Source of the DNA: Galeruca laticollis
Lineage: Eukaryota > Arthropoda > Insecta > Coleoptera > Chrysomelidae
Assembly (NCBI GenBank): GCA_963921935.1
Contig: OY998178.1
Span: forward strand, 51,080,951-51,144,950
DNA: 64,000 bases
Reading direction: 5' to 3'
Below the pieces are notes generated by a model, which did no database searches, was not told the origin of the DNA, and was given only the letters and a program-made list of their open reading frames with translations. Positions within the stretch are counted from its first letter, which is position 1; the number at the start of each line of letters is the position of its first letter. The position numbers and the translations under genes are program-made. Below are positions 44,810 through 56,313 of the stretch, piece after piece.

Positions 44810-47560
44810 ACATACAAATGAGAAAAATTCAACCCTACTGAGAAAATCAACAATAGAATCTCTGAACTAATAAAAAAATGGTACAAATTAGGGCTTGTAA
44901 ATAATGAAGTTAAAATCAAATTATGCATACGTAATGAACACCCACCTGCCATTTATGGATTACCCAAATTACATAAACCAAATATACCTTTAAGGCCAAT
45001 AATTAGTAGCATTCAATCTGTAACATACAGTCTTTCCAAATTTCTTTCACTAATATTTCAAAATATAGTAGGACGAAGTGAATATCACATAAAAGACTCC
45101 TGGCAATTTGTAAAGTTTATTAGGGGTGTAACTAAGAATCATGTAATAATTTCACATGACATAATATCACTTTACACCAATATAGACGTCATTTTAGCTA
45201 TAGACATAATAAATAAAAAATGGGATATGATTAAAGAGCACACTTCTCTTAATTTAGAGGAATTTAAAAAGGCAATAAATAAAAGTCTTTCCTCGAAATA
45301 TTTTACATTCGATGATAAATATTATTCACAAATATATGGAGTTGCCATGTGATCTCCAATTGCTGCGACTATAGCAAATCTTGTTATGGAATATGTCGGG
45401 GAGAACGTAATTCAATCACTAAGTTTTAAACCAATATTACTTTTCCGCCCAACCGAGAGAAGAGTATTGGATTACCCACAAAAAAATTGGAATTTTTACA
45501 TTTTTCATCAAGAACAACATGAGAAAATAGTTTTTACAAAAAAAATCCTATGTGTATGTCGTCGTCGTCGTTGTCGTCGGCCACTTTTCGTTACATGTCT
45601 TGTTAGCACGATACAGCCTCCGGAGTGCAACAAATCACCAATTTTATGATTGGATATTGTTCAGAACATCTGACAGATGGACCCTATTGACTTTCAGCTC
45701 TCAATAGCCAGTACAACGGATACTATGGTACTTGAAGTACGACATTTTTGTAATTTTTTAAGAAATTTCTGTTTGTTAGCATGATTCCGCCTCCGGAGTG
45801 CAAAAAGTCACCAATTTTATGAATGAATATTATTCAGAACATCTCAAAGATGAACCCTATTGAGTTTCAGCTCACCGCAGCCAGTACAACAGGTGCTATA
45901 GTACTTTGAATACGACATTTTTGTAGAAATTTCAGTTTGTTAGCACGATACAGCCTCCGGTGTGTATACAAGTGACCAATTTTATGATTGAATATTATTC
46001 AGTACATCTCAAGGATGGATTCTATTGATTTTAAGCTCACCGCAGCTAGTACAACAGGTGCTATAGTACTTTGAGTACGACATTTTTGTAGAAATTTCAG
46101 TTTGTTAGCACGATACAGCCTCCGGAGTGTATACAAGTGACCAATTTTATGATTGGATATTATTCAGTGCGTCTCAAATATGAACCCTATTGAGATTCAG
46201 TTCACTAAAGCTAGTACAACGAGTGCTATGGTACTTGAAGTACCAAATTTTTGTGATTTTTGGAGAATTTTCAGTTTTTTAGCACGATACAGCCTCCAGC
46301 GTGTATACAAGTGACCCCTTTTTTGATTGAATATTGTTCAGGGTATCTAATAGATGAGCTTTGTCGATTTTTAGCTCACCAGAGCTAGTACAACGGGTGC
46401 TATGGTACCTGAAGTGCCACATTTTTGTCTTCTTTGGAGAAATTTCGGGTTTAGTACGATACAGCCTCCGGACTGTATACAAGTGGCTAATTTTTTAATT
46501 GGATATTTTTCAAGGTGTCTCAATCAAGGTGTCTCACAGATGTACCCTATTGATTTTCAGCTGATTATAGCTGCGGGTCCTATAAATCCAGATATACTGA
46601 ATTTTGGTTACTTTTGGAGAAATTTTGGTTTGTTAACACGATACATCCCCCGAAGTGTATTTTATGATAGAATATTAATCAGGGCATCTCACAGATGCTG
46701 AAAAGTTAGTTTTAATCTTTAAAACCGTCTATGTTTCAATAGATATGTAGATGAGTAAATAACACCTGTTCCTGAGACTGAAGTGAAGGAAATATTAAAT
46801 TCAATGCATTTCATCCTCGCTTAAAATTTACTATAAAAATGGGAAATAATAAAAGATTACATTTTTTGGATATAACCATTAATTACGAAACAACAGGTAA
46901 TATTTTCACAAACTGGTAGACAGAAGGAATTTCATCCAATAGATATACAAACTTTCTTTCAAATTCACCAATTCAACACAGAGCAAATGCTGTCAGAATG
47001 TTAACAGATAGAGCTATAAAACTAGCACATCTTGAATATCGAAAAGACAATTTAAGAAAAGTGAGAGAAATTTTAGAAGAAAATAACTATCCACAATTAT
47101 TTTACGAGAAGTTAATCAAAAAGAGAATTCACACAATTTATAATACTAAGAATAAAATTATTAATTCTGATACCACAGTTAAGTCTCTACCATACACACA
47201 TTCACTATCGGAAATAATTAGTAATAAAAAAACACAACATAGTAGTTGCTCATAAATTAGAAAATACAAAAAATAGCTTCGTCAGTAAATTAAAACCCAA
47301 AAATACCGACAATAAACAAATACATACTGTATATGAAATAAGGTGTGAAGATTGTATTAGTGTATATATCGGGCAAACCAAACAATATCTACATAAAAGA
47401 ATGCAAGCCCATCGCAATTCAAAAACTGATGATACCGTGTTGACAAAGCACCAACAGGAACTAAATCATGAGTTTAATTATGATGATATGAAAATCTTAG
47501 AAAAAGAAACAAACACAAAAAAAACGTACATATTTGGAAATGATCAGTGAAACAAAATAA
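44810..47560 (+). pseudogene. Penelope RT and GIY-YIG endonuclease, split
   Basis: Penelope proteins couple a telomerase-related RT to a GIY-YIG endonuclease. N-half: AIYGLPKLHKPNIPLRPIIS, then VIISHDIISLYTNID (palm Asp). Next comes QIYGVAM, followed by a TGA where Gly of GTPMGSP is expected, then SPIAATIANLVMEYV. The frame stops being Penelope after LSFKPIL at 45439. It resumes at 46732 with FNRYVDE, the catalytic YVDD-type motif with the second Asp changed to Glu, then FLDITINYETTGNIF and RMLTDRAIKLAHLEYRKDN. GIY-YIG: RCEDCISVYIGQTKQYLHKR near 47345. Stops remain at several points. It is dead, but most of the domain order is readable. Confidence 0.8.
45440..46731 (+). mobile_element. Satellite-bearing Helentron-like (HINE-type) element, 7 units
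   Basis: It starts CTTTTCCGCCCAACC. The microsatellite GTCGTCGTCGTCGTTGTCG follows near 45560. Then come seven tandem units opening with variants of TTAGCACGATACAGCCTCCG at about 45603, 45777, 45941, 46106, 46279, 46451 and 46633 (period 164-182 bp). GCTGAAAAG at 46697-46705 is a near-inverse of the 5' terminus, 26 nt before the 3' end CCGTCTA. Removing the insert rejoins Penelope codons in frame (KPIL to CFNRYV). No coding capacity. Confidence 0.75.
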
Positions 47561-48001
47561 AAACGCAATTAATTCTAGAAGTGACATCAATAACCTAAGT
47601 CACATATATAACGGTTTGATTTAGATTTGAAAATAACAAATAGTATAATAAAAATAGACATGAAAATAACTGTTGAATCTTGACAAATGTGTCCAATCAG
47701 TATAATACCTGAAACGAATTAACATATCTTCATACAGTATAAACCATTGAAATTTGTTGAAAACAGTAAGAAAACACAACGTCCATTAAGTTGATACTAG
47801 ATCATTTATTTTATATACAGATTTTAAAATAATTTTAAAAATGTTTTGAGTTGTAATAAGTCACAGATTTCATGTGAGTTTTTGTTACCTGTTAAATAAT
47901 GTGAAAATTGTGTAATTTTATCAATATGGTTCAGAAGATGATGATGATGTCGAAACGTAAATTAAAGTAAAGGAGACCTTCTATTCCAAGAATAGTTATT
48001 A

Positions 48002-48005
<4 letters not shown>

Positions 48006-48076
<71 letters not shown>

Positions 48077-48081
48077 GATAT

Positions 48082-48123
<42 letters not shown>
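48006..48123. repeat. (TA)n microsatellite
   Basis: Nearly pure TA with a few GA interruptions. The TATA-derived frames on minus are artefacts. Confidence 0.95.
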
Positions 48124-48129
<6 letters not shown>

Positions 48130-49639
48130 TTCTTGGGTTCATATGTCAGGTACATAACAAATTAATCTTAACGTTACGCTCCAATTTTAGGAGCATTAGT
48201 GAAAAAATTTGATTGATTTTTGGTATAATTTCTTGAAGTAGTTGTTATTCTACCTATAGAAATATATTTTCACGATATTCGGAACAAGTTTAGCCTTTCT
48301 CAATATATCTGAATATTTCAACATTCAAAAATCGTTTCTTGCTTGCTCTCTTAGTTTTGTTTTAAATTATGATTCTATGAATTTAATTTTGAAACGAAAT
48401 TAAATTCAATAGTATTAAAAAACTTATAGTCTTAACTTTTTGTATGTCAGAAGCAATAAAATTGAAATTATTCCATTCATATTGTCAAACCTTAAACATT
48501 TCATATAAGTAATTCGTCATATCCCATCTTATACGTCTCTAATTATGACCTGTAAATGAAGCAAATTTCGTGAAAAATCTGAATTAAGTTTCTTAAATGA
48601 TATACTTTTTGCAGCATTTAGCGGAGTTTATAAAAAATACATACCACATATGGTTTCCGAGGAACTGTAGGTCGCCTTTCTCAATAAATTAAACTGAACA
48701 CCGACCAAAAACGATTTGATTTTATAGTCAATGATCTAGGTTAATATATCGTGAATGATTGAATATTTGGCTTACACTTTGATAGGAGAATCAATAAATA
48801 AGGAGAGATTTCTGGAGATTATCTATCCTGTCGCCAAAATTATATTTAATTATTTTATGATAATCATTTATTCTAATACTTTTTGTTTCAATACCTTTAA
48901 ATATTTGGTTGAAGCTGACTAGAGAATCCAACAAAATGAATTGATAAACATTAATAACATCAGAAAATCTTCCATTATATGTCAAATCTACTAAGTACCT
49001 ATAAATTAATTCAAATTTTTCCTCTCAATAAAATATAAAAATTGTCTGACCATGTAAAAGCGGTTTTTAAAGCGACTTCCATAATAATGTGTATCATATT
49101 TCCATAATAAAATAATAAAAACCTCCTTCTGAAATCAAATTCAAATTATTTAAATAAGTTTAGATTCCGAATACCCGATTGGTGTTTTTTTCTCTTCGTA
49201 CATATCTTAGGAAGTTGGACATAAATCAGTGAAAAAAATTAAGACAGAACATTTGGAAATGAGATAAAATTGTTAATAGGTTTAAATTGCGTGAGTAGGT
49301 GGTATAAAAAAAGAACTTAGTGATATATTTAAAATTTTAAATAGGTACTTTGGTACATTCACCTTGGTGATATCTGACATCGTGAATTCGTTGGTGGTGT
49401 TGTTAGGTAGATTTATGTATAGGTCAAAAGTAGAAGATAGGTACATTTAATTGAATGGTGGAATTAAAAATAGAGGCTATACACTGTGAAACAAGTAAAA
49501 AAAACAAAAGCTAATAGACCAATTAAGGTCAGGTTTTTGTAGAAAATAATTGTTAAATGTAATTTAATACTGGAAATATTGAGACTTAGTCAACTAATTT
49601 AAGATCAATTTAGTGTCGGAATTCTCTTTGACAATCATT
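48124..49639. other. Non-coding spacer
   Basis: AT-rich; nothing recognised. Confidence 0.4.
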
Positions 49640-50574
49640 CAGTGGTCATTTTGTCAGCTAGTTTTAAATTGAAATTCGAACAGTAAAGACGTATCGTGTC
49701 GGTCTGTTATCGAAAGTTGCTTATCATATTCACAGTGAAAACCGAACATTGATGACATAAAAATTGTGATATAAGATTAAGTGGAATGAAAAATATACCA
49801 GGGCAGTACAATAATGGTTAGTACATTTAATTATTTTGTATTGTTACTTGTTGCATTACAAAAACAGTGTCTTGCAACAAATTTGATTGAATCAAGTGCC
49901 GGTGCAAATGTACCCACAAACATCGGTACCTGCGACGCCAAATGAGGCGTGCTTAATACAGCAGAATAATGCGCTGTTTCAGAAAAATAGTGCAAGCTCG
50001 CAAAATGAATAAGCGCCTTATAGTGCCTGTAAGATTTCTGAAAATGACAACAACAACAATTCAAACAAATGTAGAGAAATTATATGGACTTGAGATATAA
50101 ATATACAGGGCTAGAAAAAAGTTTGACAAATAATTACATAAGTCAAACGGAGGAACCAAAGCCAGACCAATACTTCACTGATGAAGAAGAACTTGCAAGA
50201 GACAGAATGGATAAGGGTGAAAAATCGGAACCAAAGAAAAATTGATACGTCACTTACACCTCCACAGCAAATATCAACAGTCTCAGAAAAAGAAAAAGAA
50301 CAGCCAAAAGCTAAAAAAGTGCAACAACCGCCTCCCATAATCGTAGACGGAAATAGAAATTTTAATGCACTTCATAAACTTGTAACAAAAATATTGTCCG
50401 GATTTCAAATCATAATTATCACCGATAAAAATATTTGAATTATTATCCCGAATGGAGAATGCTACCAAACTCTCACTAAGATACTTACTGACTAATGGTA
50501 CCCTTACGAAAACCAATAAAACCACCCTATTAAAGTAACGGCTATCAATCTCCATCACTCCTGTAATCCTTAAG

Positions 50575-51022
50575 AAAAAATGTATGCGTCAGTCCAAAAC
50601 TAACAGCGTCAAAAGTGAAACTTTTCATGTAATTCAAAAACTGTCAATGAGTGTACAAAAAAATACATTGCAGCAAAGAAAAATTGACTGGAAATTATAA
50701 TAAAAATGATTTATAATAAAAATCAAGAAAAATCTACGGACTATCCCGAATTAATTACTACGGAAGTTTCACTTGTACGTACTATTATTTACATATACAT
50801 AAAACTATATACATATACGTACAAGTGAAACTTCCGTAGTAATTAATTCGGGATAGTCCGTAGATTTTTCTTGATTTTTATTATAAATCATTTTTATTAT
50901 AATTTCCAGTAAATTTTTCTTTGCTGCAATGTATTTTTTTGTACACTCATTGACAGTTTTTGAATTACATGAAAAGTTTCACTTTTGACGCTGTTAGTTT
51001 TGGACTGACGCATACATTTTTT
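50575..51022. repeat. Near-perfect inverted repeat, 207-bp arms, 34-bp loop
   Basis: Arms 50575-50781 and 50816-51022 differ at one position that I could find. Each arm contains AGTGAAACTT near its outer part and its inverse near the loop (50614, 50764, 50824, 50974). The same decamer ends the insertion at 52553-52562. Confidence 0.92.
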
Positions 51023-51094
51023 GTATCTTCATTGACAATAACTGAGAATAAAAACAATATTAAAAAAATTTTAATATGAAATAATTTAATAGAC

Positions 51095-51099
<5 letters not shown>

Positions 51100-51163
<64 letters not shown>
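51100..51163. repeat. (TA)n microsatellite
   Basis: About 30 TA units between the inverted repeat and the endonuclease frame. Confidence 0.95.
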
Positions 51164-51164
<1 letters not shown>

Positions 51165-51219
51165 CATATACATAAACATTCTACATTAAGAAAAGAACTA
51201 TATAAGTAATTAATATGAC

Positions 51220-52155
51220 TTATGTTAATGAATCACAGATTGAAATATCTTTATCTGCACTGTCATTTTTATTTGGCAAAATAGAAATAATTGGCTGATG
51301 ATAGCTAAAGTAGGATGCAAATACTTCAGATCTCAATGAATTCAAGTGTCTTGAAAAAACAGCATCCAAGCAAGTTCCATATCTTGTTGTTGAAATATGA
51401 ATGTCATTGTTTATATTTAATTGTAATTTATCATATAAAAATGAAATGAGTGGTTCTGAACTTTTGTCACTAAAATTTACATTAAAATCTCCAGCTAAGA
51501 TCATTGGAATCTTATCTTTTTCTGATTTAGCTTCGGATGCATGTGGTATAGTATATATTAATAATTTGTTGAAGATAAACTCGATAATTTCATTAATTTT
51601 TTGTTTCGGATAAATATATATTGATATAATAATTATAGATAATTGTTTTGCAGTTGTACATATTACTGCACACAAATCACCGACACTTAATTCTTGTGAT
51701 CTTTCTAGATTTTCAGCATCATACGGTGATGAATGATTGTTATCAGTTAATTCTAATGTATTATTACTATCTGAATTTTTCTGAAATATTGCAACCCCTC
51801 CAGCTCTTCTTTGTCGTCTTTTATATTTAATAACACATCTAAAATTTGGAATTTCTATATTTTCATCATCGTTCATCCATGTTTCAGATAACAATAATAT
51901 ATCACAATTTTGTAGGACTTGATCCTTCAGATCTAACTTATGAGCTCGTAAGCTTTGGCAATTGAATGTATAAATAGACAGTCCTTCTGCTTCTTTAATC
52001 ATATCAACTATATGTTGATCTATTGTTATCAAACTTTTAGTTTCTAATCTTTCTAACTCTTTTCTTACTGCTAAAGTAGAAGGGGTATTTCGACGTCCAT
52101 GATAGAATTTAAAATCGTTATTTAGTGTGACAATAAATATTTCAATATATTTCAA
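51220..52155 (-). CDS. Helentron C-terminal apurinic-like endonuclease, truncated
   Basis: Helentrons are rolling-circle transposons whose Rep-helicase protein ends in an APE-type endonuclease of LINE origin. This 311-codon frame starts at what looks like the last helicase residues (NNDFKFYHGRR), followed by a linker. The endonuclease blocks are LSIYTFNCQSLRAHK, DILLLSETWMNDDENIEIPN (catalytic Glu), RRAGGVAIF, PMILAGDFNVNFSDKSSEP (GD-N), TRYGTCLDAVFSR and ASYFSYHQPI (His). It has no internal stop. The ATG at 52155 is merely the first Met after truncation; the upstream Rep and helicase domains are gone. A LINE endonuclease is the alternative, but the FYHGRR junction and the LDAVFSR style favour Helentron. 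Confidence 0.65.
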   Translation of the reverse strand: MKYIEIFIVTLNNDFKFYHGRRNTPSTLAVRKELERLETKSLITIDQHIVDMIKEAEGLSIYTFNCQSLRAHKLDLKDQVLQNCDILLLSETWMNDDENIEIPNFRCVIKYKRRQRRAGGVAIFQKNSDSNNTLELTDNNHSSPYDAENLERSQELSVGDLCAVICTTAKQLSIIIISIYIYPKQKINEIIEFIFNKLLIYTIPHASEAKSEKDKIPMILAGDFNVNFSDKSSEPLISFLYDKLQLNINNDIHISTTRYGTCLDAVFSRHLNSLRSEVFASYFSYHQPIISILPNKNDSADKDISICDSLT

Positions 52156-52877
52156 TACTCTTGTTACGTTTTATTACATATTTTTTTCAAAATAATACAA
52201 ATAAATACACAATGCAAAGAAATTTCCTTGTTTTTATCGCCTTAATTTTAAAGGTAAACAATTTCTATATTAATTTCGCACTGGATTATACCAATATCGG
52301 CAGAAATTATTAAGCGCTTTTGGTATCCTTTTCCCCCCGAATGCGTTCTCACTTTATCGTTCGCGCAGCGAAGTGGGGATTGATAAACGGAATAACATGA
52401 TCGCCATCAATAAACAATGCCCTGCGACTATTCTCGGCGTCTCCCCTTTGTGCGAATCTTCGTTAATTTTTTCCGCCTCTCTCACAAGGAGTTTAACAGT
52501 TTTGTTAGCTCGACGAGTTAACTCTCATGACAAAACGCTAGTGTCCCATAAAAAGTTTCACTTCAATAACCCAGGAAATGAGAAGAAGGGGATACAAATT
52601 ACTTGAAGTTACTAAAAGACTGAAATACAGAACAAAACAGCCTCTAAATATGTTTATGCTGTCATCCATAAACGATGAAGATATTAACAGAATCTTCAGC
52701 ATAGCGGACATATTAGATATAAGGGTCCAAATTCGACCAATTAAAAAATCTAGATTAGTTGCGCCGTGTAAGCGATGTCAAGCTTATAGTCTCACCTGGA
52801 ATTACTGTGCTAAAGAGCGTAAATGTTTAAACTGCACTGGAAAACATATCGCAAAGGATTGTAAAAATCCTAAGTTA

Positions 52878-53530
52878 GCCCGGCCTTGGGACTCTGCTCA
52901 GGTGGTGAATTCGGCCTCAGTTACACTAAGGTTAATTAACAAACAAAATTTCGGGACAAATGGATTTATTTGACACAATAAGATAAATTTACATAGACCG
53001 TATATTCTCAATACACTACGAATAAATATTAGTTATTACAGTAAAAATGTCCAACTCATCATTTTATATATACCAAAAATAAGTTAGGGACTTATCTTGG
53101 GAAGACTCGGCTGCTACAGCAGTATTCAAGGGTTCTTGAGCCGTCGTTGTCTGGACTCTTGAACGATATGGTCCGGTAAGGGGATCGTTGTAGGGTCCGT
53201 CAGGTCCGTAAGGGTCCGTAAAGGGTCCGTAGAGGTAAATATCGTAAACGGTACGTAGAGGTCCTTACAAGCTGCAGAGCAGTCAGAAGAATTAATATCA
53301 CACACAAATAATATTTGAAAGGAAATGCAAAATTGCTTCTTAGCGAAGAATGAACAAGCGACGATTGCTTGAATCGTAGTTTTTAATTGCAATTTAACGA
53401 TAGTAGAAACTATCACCGATACGTTCCCAATATTCGAAATAAAAGGATTCGGAATTAGAGGTGGGAGTAGCCGACGAATAAGTTACGTTCCAAAATAATT
53501 GATGAAAATAGGAACATGTCTCAGCGACAT
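52878..53530 (-). mobile_element. 653-bp insertion in Jockey ORF1, possible solo LTR
   Basis: GTTA flanks both sides (52874-52877 and 53531-53534), and removing the insert rejoins the zinc-knuckle region. The insert is non-coding, with four GGGTCCGT-type repeats at 53191-53232. It has an AATAAA-like signal on minus. The ends are not clean TG...CA, so the LTR reading is tentative. Confidence 0.35.
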
Positions 53531-53899
53531 GTTACAAAGATGCAATCCCAAAGTGTGTTCACTGTGGCGAAAATCACCCAGCGAATTACCGATGCTACAT
53601 TGTTGCCAACGAAATTCAAAAAATTAAAATAAATAATTGAGCTGAACAAAATTGCCTGCTAAACCTCAGCGAGATAACAAAGAAACAAACGAACCATCAA
53701 AACAAAATCAGAGTTCCAACCAAAATAAAACTTATAGCCAAGTAGTTACAGAAAATACAATTGAAACTAACAAAAAACACAACGGCAGGGACCATTAAGC
53801 ACAAACATTGACATCACACTCCAGCAAATCTTGGATAAACTGAACAAGATGGATGAGCGTATTATAAATTTGGAAAAACGTGCTCAAGGAGTGATCTTC

Positions 53900-56253
53900 A
53901 AAACCAAAAATGGCTAAACAACTGCTGCAGCACCAGCACGAGTTACAAGCAGTTTTGGAAATAGAAAAAATTTATGTATGCCTCATTGCCCCAATTTACC
54001 AGGGAGTCATACATCAAAATTAAAGAATTGTATCATACAATTCACCCTGACAATGCAGCCAAAGGGGGAAGCGCAATCATTATAAAAGAATCCGTTTCGC
54101 ACCACCAAGAAATGAGTTACCAATCTGAACAAATTCAAGCCACATCTGTAAACATCAAAAAAAACTTACGATGTTGTAATAACGGCATTATACTGTTTAC
54201 CAAGGCATGCTATAAAAATGGACCAATATATAGATTTTCTTGGAATCCAAGGTTACAGATTCATTGTAGGCGGTGACTTAAATGCAAAGAACGCTCACTG
54301 GAGATCTAGATTGACCACAACTAATCAGCTCAAATGTGAAATGTTATCAACTGGTAAGCCAACATATTGGTCCACTGACCGGAACAAAATTCCTGACTTT
54401 ATAGACTTTTTTATGGTGTGGAATATCTCGTCAAATTCCGTTTATGTTGATGAAGCATTGGATAGGAATTCTGATTACTCCCCTATACTTCTTACATTGA
54501 GTGACACTGTGATGCAGAAATAAAATCCTCCAAGCCTAGTTAATAAAATGAGAGATTGGCAAAGTTTCGAAATAAAACTTGAAAAATGTATTGTCTTTGC
54601 AGTTCCTTTAAGAATAGAAGAACAAGTAGATAAAGAAAGTGAACTCTTCGTAAAAAATATCCAAATGGGAAAATACCCCTGAAATTACCCGCAGAACAGA
54701 AGGAAATAATTTTCCAAAAGAAATCAGGAACCTCATTTCCGAAAAACGAAAACTTACAAAAAAATGGTATTAGACTAGAGCACCTTCAGATAAAACAGCC
54801 TTAAATAACGCAACACAGCAGTTAAAACGAGAAATACTAGCGTGTTAAAAATGAATGTATTGGTAACTATTTGAGTGAACTACTTACTGATAACAGGACA
54901 GATTATACACTTTGGAAAGCTACCAAACGACTGAAAATACCTACCTTAGAAAATCCACCAACCAGAAATGCAGATAGAACCTGGGCTCGAAACAATATTC
55001 CAAAAGCATGCAGATTCGCAGAATATCTACAGACGACCTTCCAATCGAATGATGGAGAAGATCCTAAAGATTGGAATAAACTAGAGCCAGAAGATGTTGA
55101 AATCAAACCTAGTTCCCCAATGGAAGTTTTTCAGGTGATCAGAATAAATATCGATCCGAAAAAAGCCCCTGGCTTTGATCTGATTACTGGCGAAGTTCTA
55201 AAACAACTACCAGTACTCTATGAAAAACTGCTCCTTAAGAGACTGAAGCCAATGATATAAGATAAAAAACGTATTACCGTCCACCAATTTGATTTTAGGA
55301 AAACCACTAGACCATAGATCAAGTTCATAGAATCTCGGTCAGTATCCTTGGAAGAAAAAAAAGTTTGTTCTACTGTCTTCTTAAATATGGCAGAGGCCTT
55401 CGATAAAGTATGGCACAAAGGATTTCTCCACAAATTGGAAATCGTTCTGCCAAGACAATATTCCCAAATCCTAAAGTCTCACTTGTTAGACAGATATTTC
55501 AGAGTAAACCAAGACGATTCGTATTCTAATTTAAAAGAAATCAAGGCAGGAGTACCACAGGGTAGCGTACTTGGTCCAGTGCTCTATCTGTTGTACACTA
55601 GTGACACCCCTGAACACCACACAATAGCTACTTTCGCTGATGACACGGCAGTTATGGCCGTGGGAGATACCCACAAAGAAGCTGCTGGAAAGTTACAAAC
55701 ATCCATTGACCAAATTAGCAACTGGACCAAGAGATGGCGTATTAAGTTGAATGAAACAAAAATCCATTCACATCAACTTTATGAATAAAAAAGATAGGCA
55801 CTTTCCTATCAGAATGAACAATGTTGATATTCCTTATGTTAATACAGCAAAATATATGGGTATGACTCTTAACGTGAGACTTCGCTGGAAAATCCATATC
55901 AAAAAGAATCGTGGAGAGCTGGATATGAAATAGAAAGAGATGTATTGGTTACTAGGACAAAGTTCCAAGTTATCCACACTTGGGGTTGTGCCAGTGAAAG
56001 AAACATCGAAATTATTCAACGATTCCAGAATAAGATACTAAGGAACATCATCGACGCACCCTGGTACTGTCGAAACAGTGATATCCATTGGGATCTTCAG
56101 ATGGAGACTGTTAACCAAATCACAATCAAATTTGCTAGTAGCAATGAGCATCGGCTACTTCAGCATGTTAACGTCGAAGCAATCCAGCTCCTAGACAACA
56201 CAAACATGACCAGCAGACTTAAGAGGAGTAAACCCTTCGAGTTAGTTCAATAA
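53900..56253 (+). pseudogene. Jockey ORF2: endonuclease and reverse transcriptase, decayed
   Basis: Endonuclease: GGSAIIIKESVSHHQEMSYQ near 54070, FIVGGDLNAKNAHWRSR near 54260 (GD-N motif) and RNSDYSPILLTL near 54470 (SDH-type block, His replaced by Tyr). RT: KKAPGFDLITGEVLKQLP near 55160, FLNMAEAFDKVWHKGFLHKL near 55390 (first palm Asp, written AEAFDKV), AGVPQGSVLGPVLYLLYTSD near 55550 and TIATFADDTAVMAVGD near 55640 (catalytic FADD). The C-terminal region (WGCASERNIEIIQRFQNKIL) runs to a stop at 56251-56253. At least five frameshifts or stops separate the pieces. All domains are present, so the insert was once full length or nearly so. Confidence 0.85.
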
Positions 56254-56313
56254 TTATTTCGTGACAATACAAAGCATAGTGCGGATAAATGTATCACGCT
56301 GGTTTTAGTATTA

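Larger units (their letters stand above)
44780..47990 (+). mobile_element. Penelope-like retroelement, interrupted
   Basis: Penelope RT N-half at 44810-45439, foreign satellite-bearing insert at 45440-46731, RT C-half at 46732-47260, GIY-YIG region to about 47560. The 3' UTR contains a GATGATGATGATGTCGAAACG motif near 47940, typical of the 3' ends of these elements. (TA)n follows. Confidence 0.75.
50571..52562 (-). mobile_element. Helentron remnant inserted in Jockey ORF1
   Basis: Removing 50571-52562 rejoins AATCCT with TCAATAACC, restoring Jockey codons NPSITQEM in frame. So the insertion lies between two T's without a target duplication. Read on minus, it starts AGTGAAACTTTTTATG at 52562. 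It carries a Helentron-type endonuclease (52155-51220), a (TA)n tract and a 448-bp inverted-repeat block. The inverse of its start (AAGTTTCACT) lies 43 nt before the other end. Most of Rep and helicase is missing. Confidence 0.65.
49850..53810 (+). pseudogene. Jockey ORF1 (gag-like), split in three
   Basis: ORF1 proteins of Jockey elements are nucleic-acid chaperones with a pre-zinc-knuckle domain and three CCHC knuckles. Piece 1 reads TPPQQISTVSEKEKEQPKA, then QQPPPIIVDGNRNFNALHKL and, with frame changes, NLHHSCNP at 50568. Piece 2 continues SITQEMRRRGYKLLEVTKRL, then RPIKKSRLVAPCKRCQAYS and CLNCTGKHIAKDCKNPK (knuckles 1 and 2). Piece 3 gives PKCVHCGENHPANYR (knuckle 3) and a basic, Gln-rich tail. 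Stops and shifts occur throughout. The pieces fit end to end once the two inserts are removed. Confidence 0.75.
49640..56313 (+). mobile_element. Jockey-type LINE with nested insertions
   Basis: A two-ORF LINE. The ORF1 pieces lie at about 49850-50570, 52563-52877 and 53531-53810; ORF2 lies at about 53900-56253. Two insertions lie in ORF1: a Helentron remnant (50571-52562) and an LTR-like segment (52878-53530). The 3' end is cut or joined by a piggyBac end at 56314. The host LINE must predate both inserts. Confidence 0.8.

Noticed and set aside
45440..46731. TA target duplication for the satellite-bearing element
   Set aside because: It would fit the 45.4-kb copy but not the 28.4-kb copy, whose left flank ends CAA; an A|T junction without duplication fits both.
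47931..48155. Tyr-Ile repeat frame
   Set aside because: Product of the (TA)n tract.
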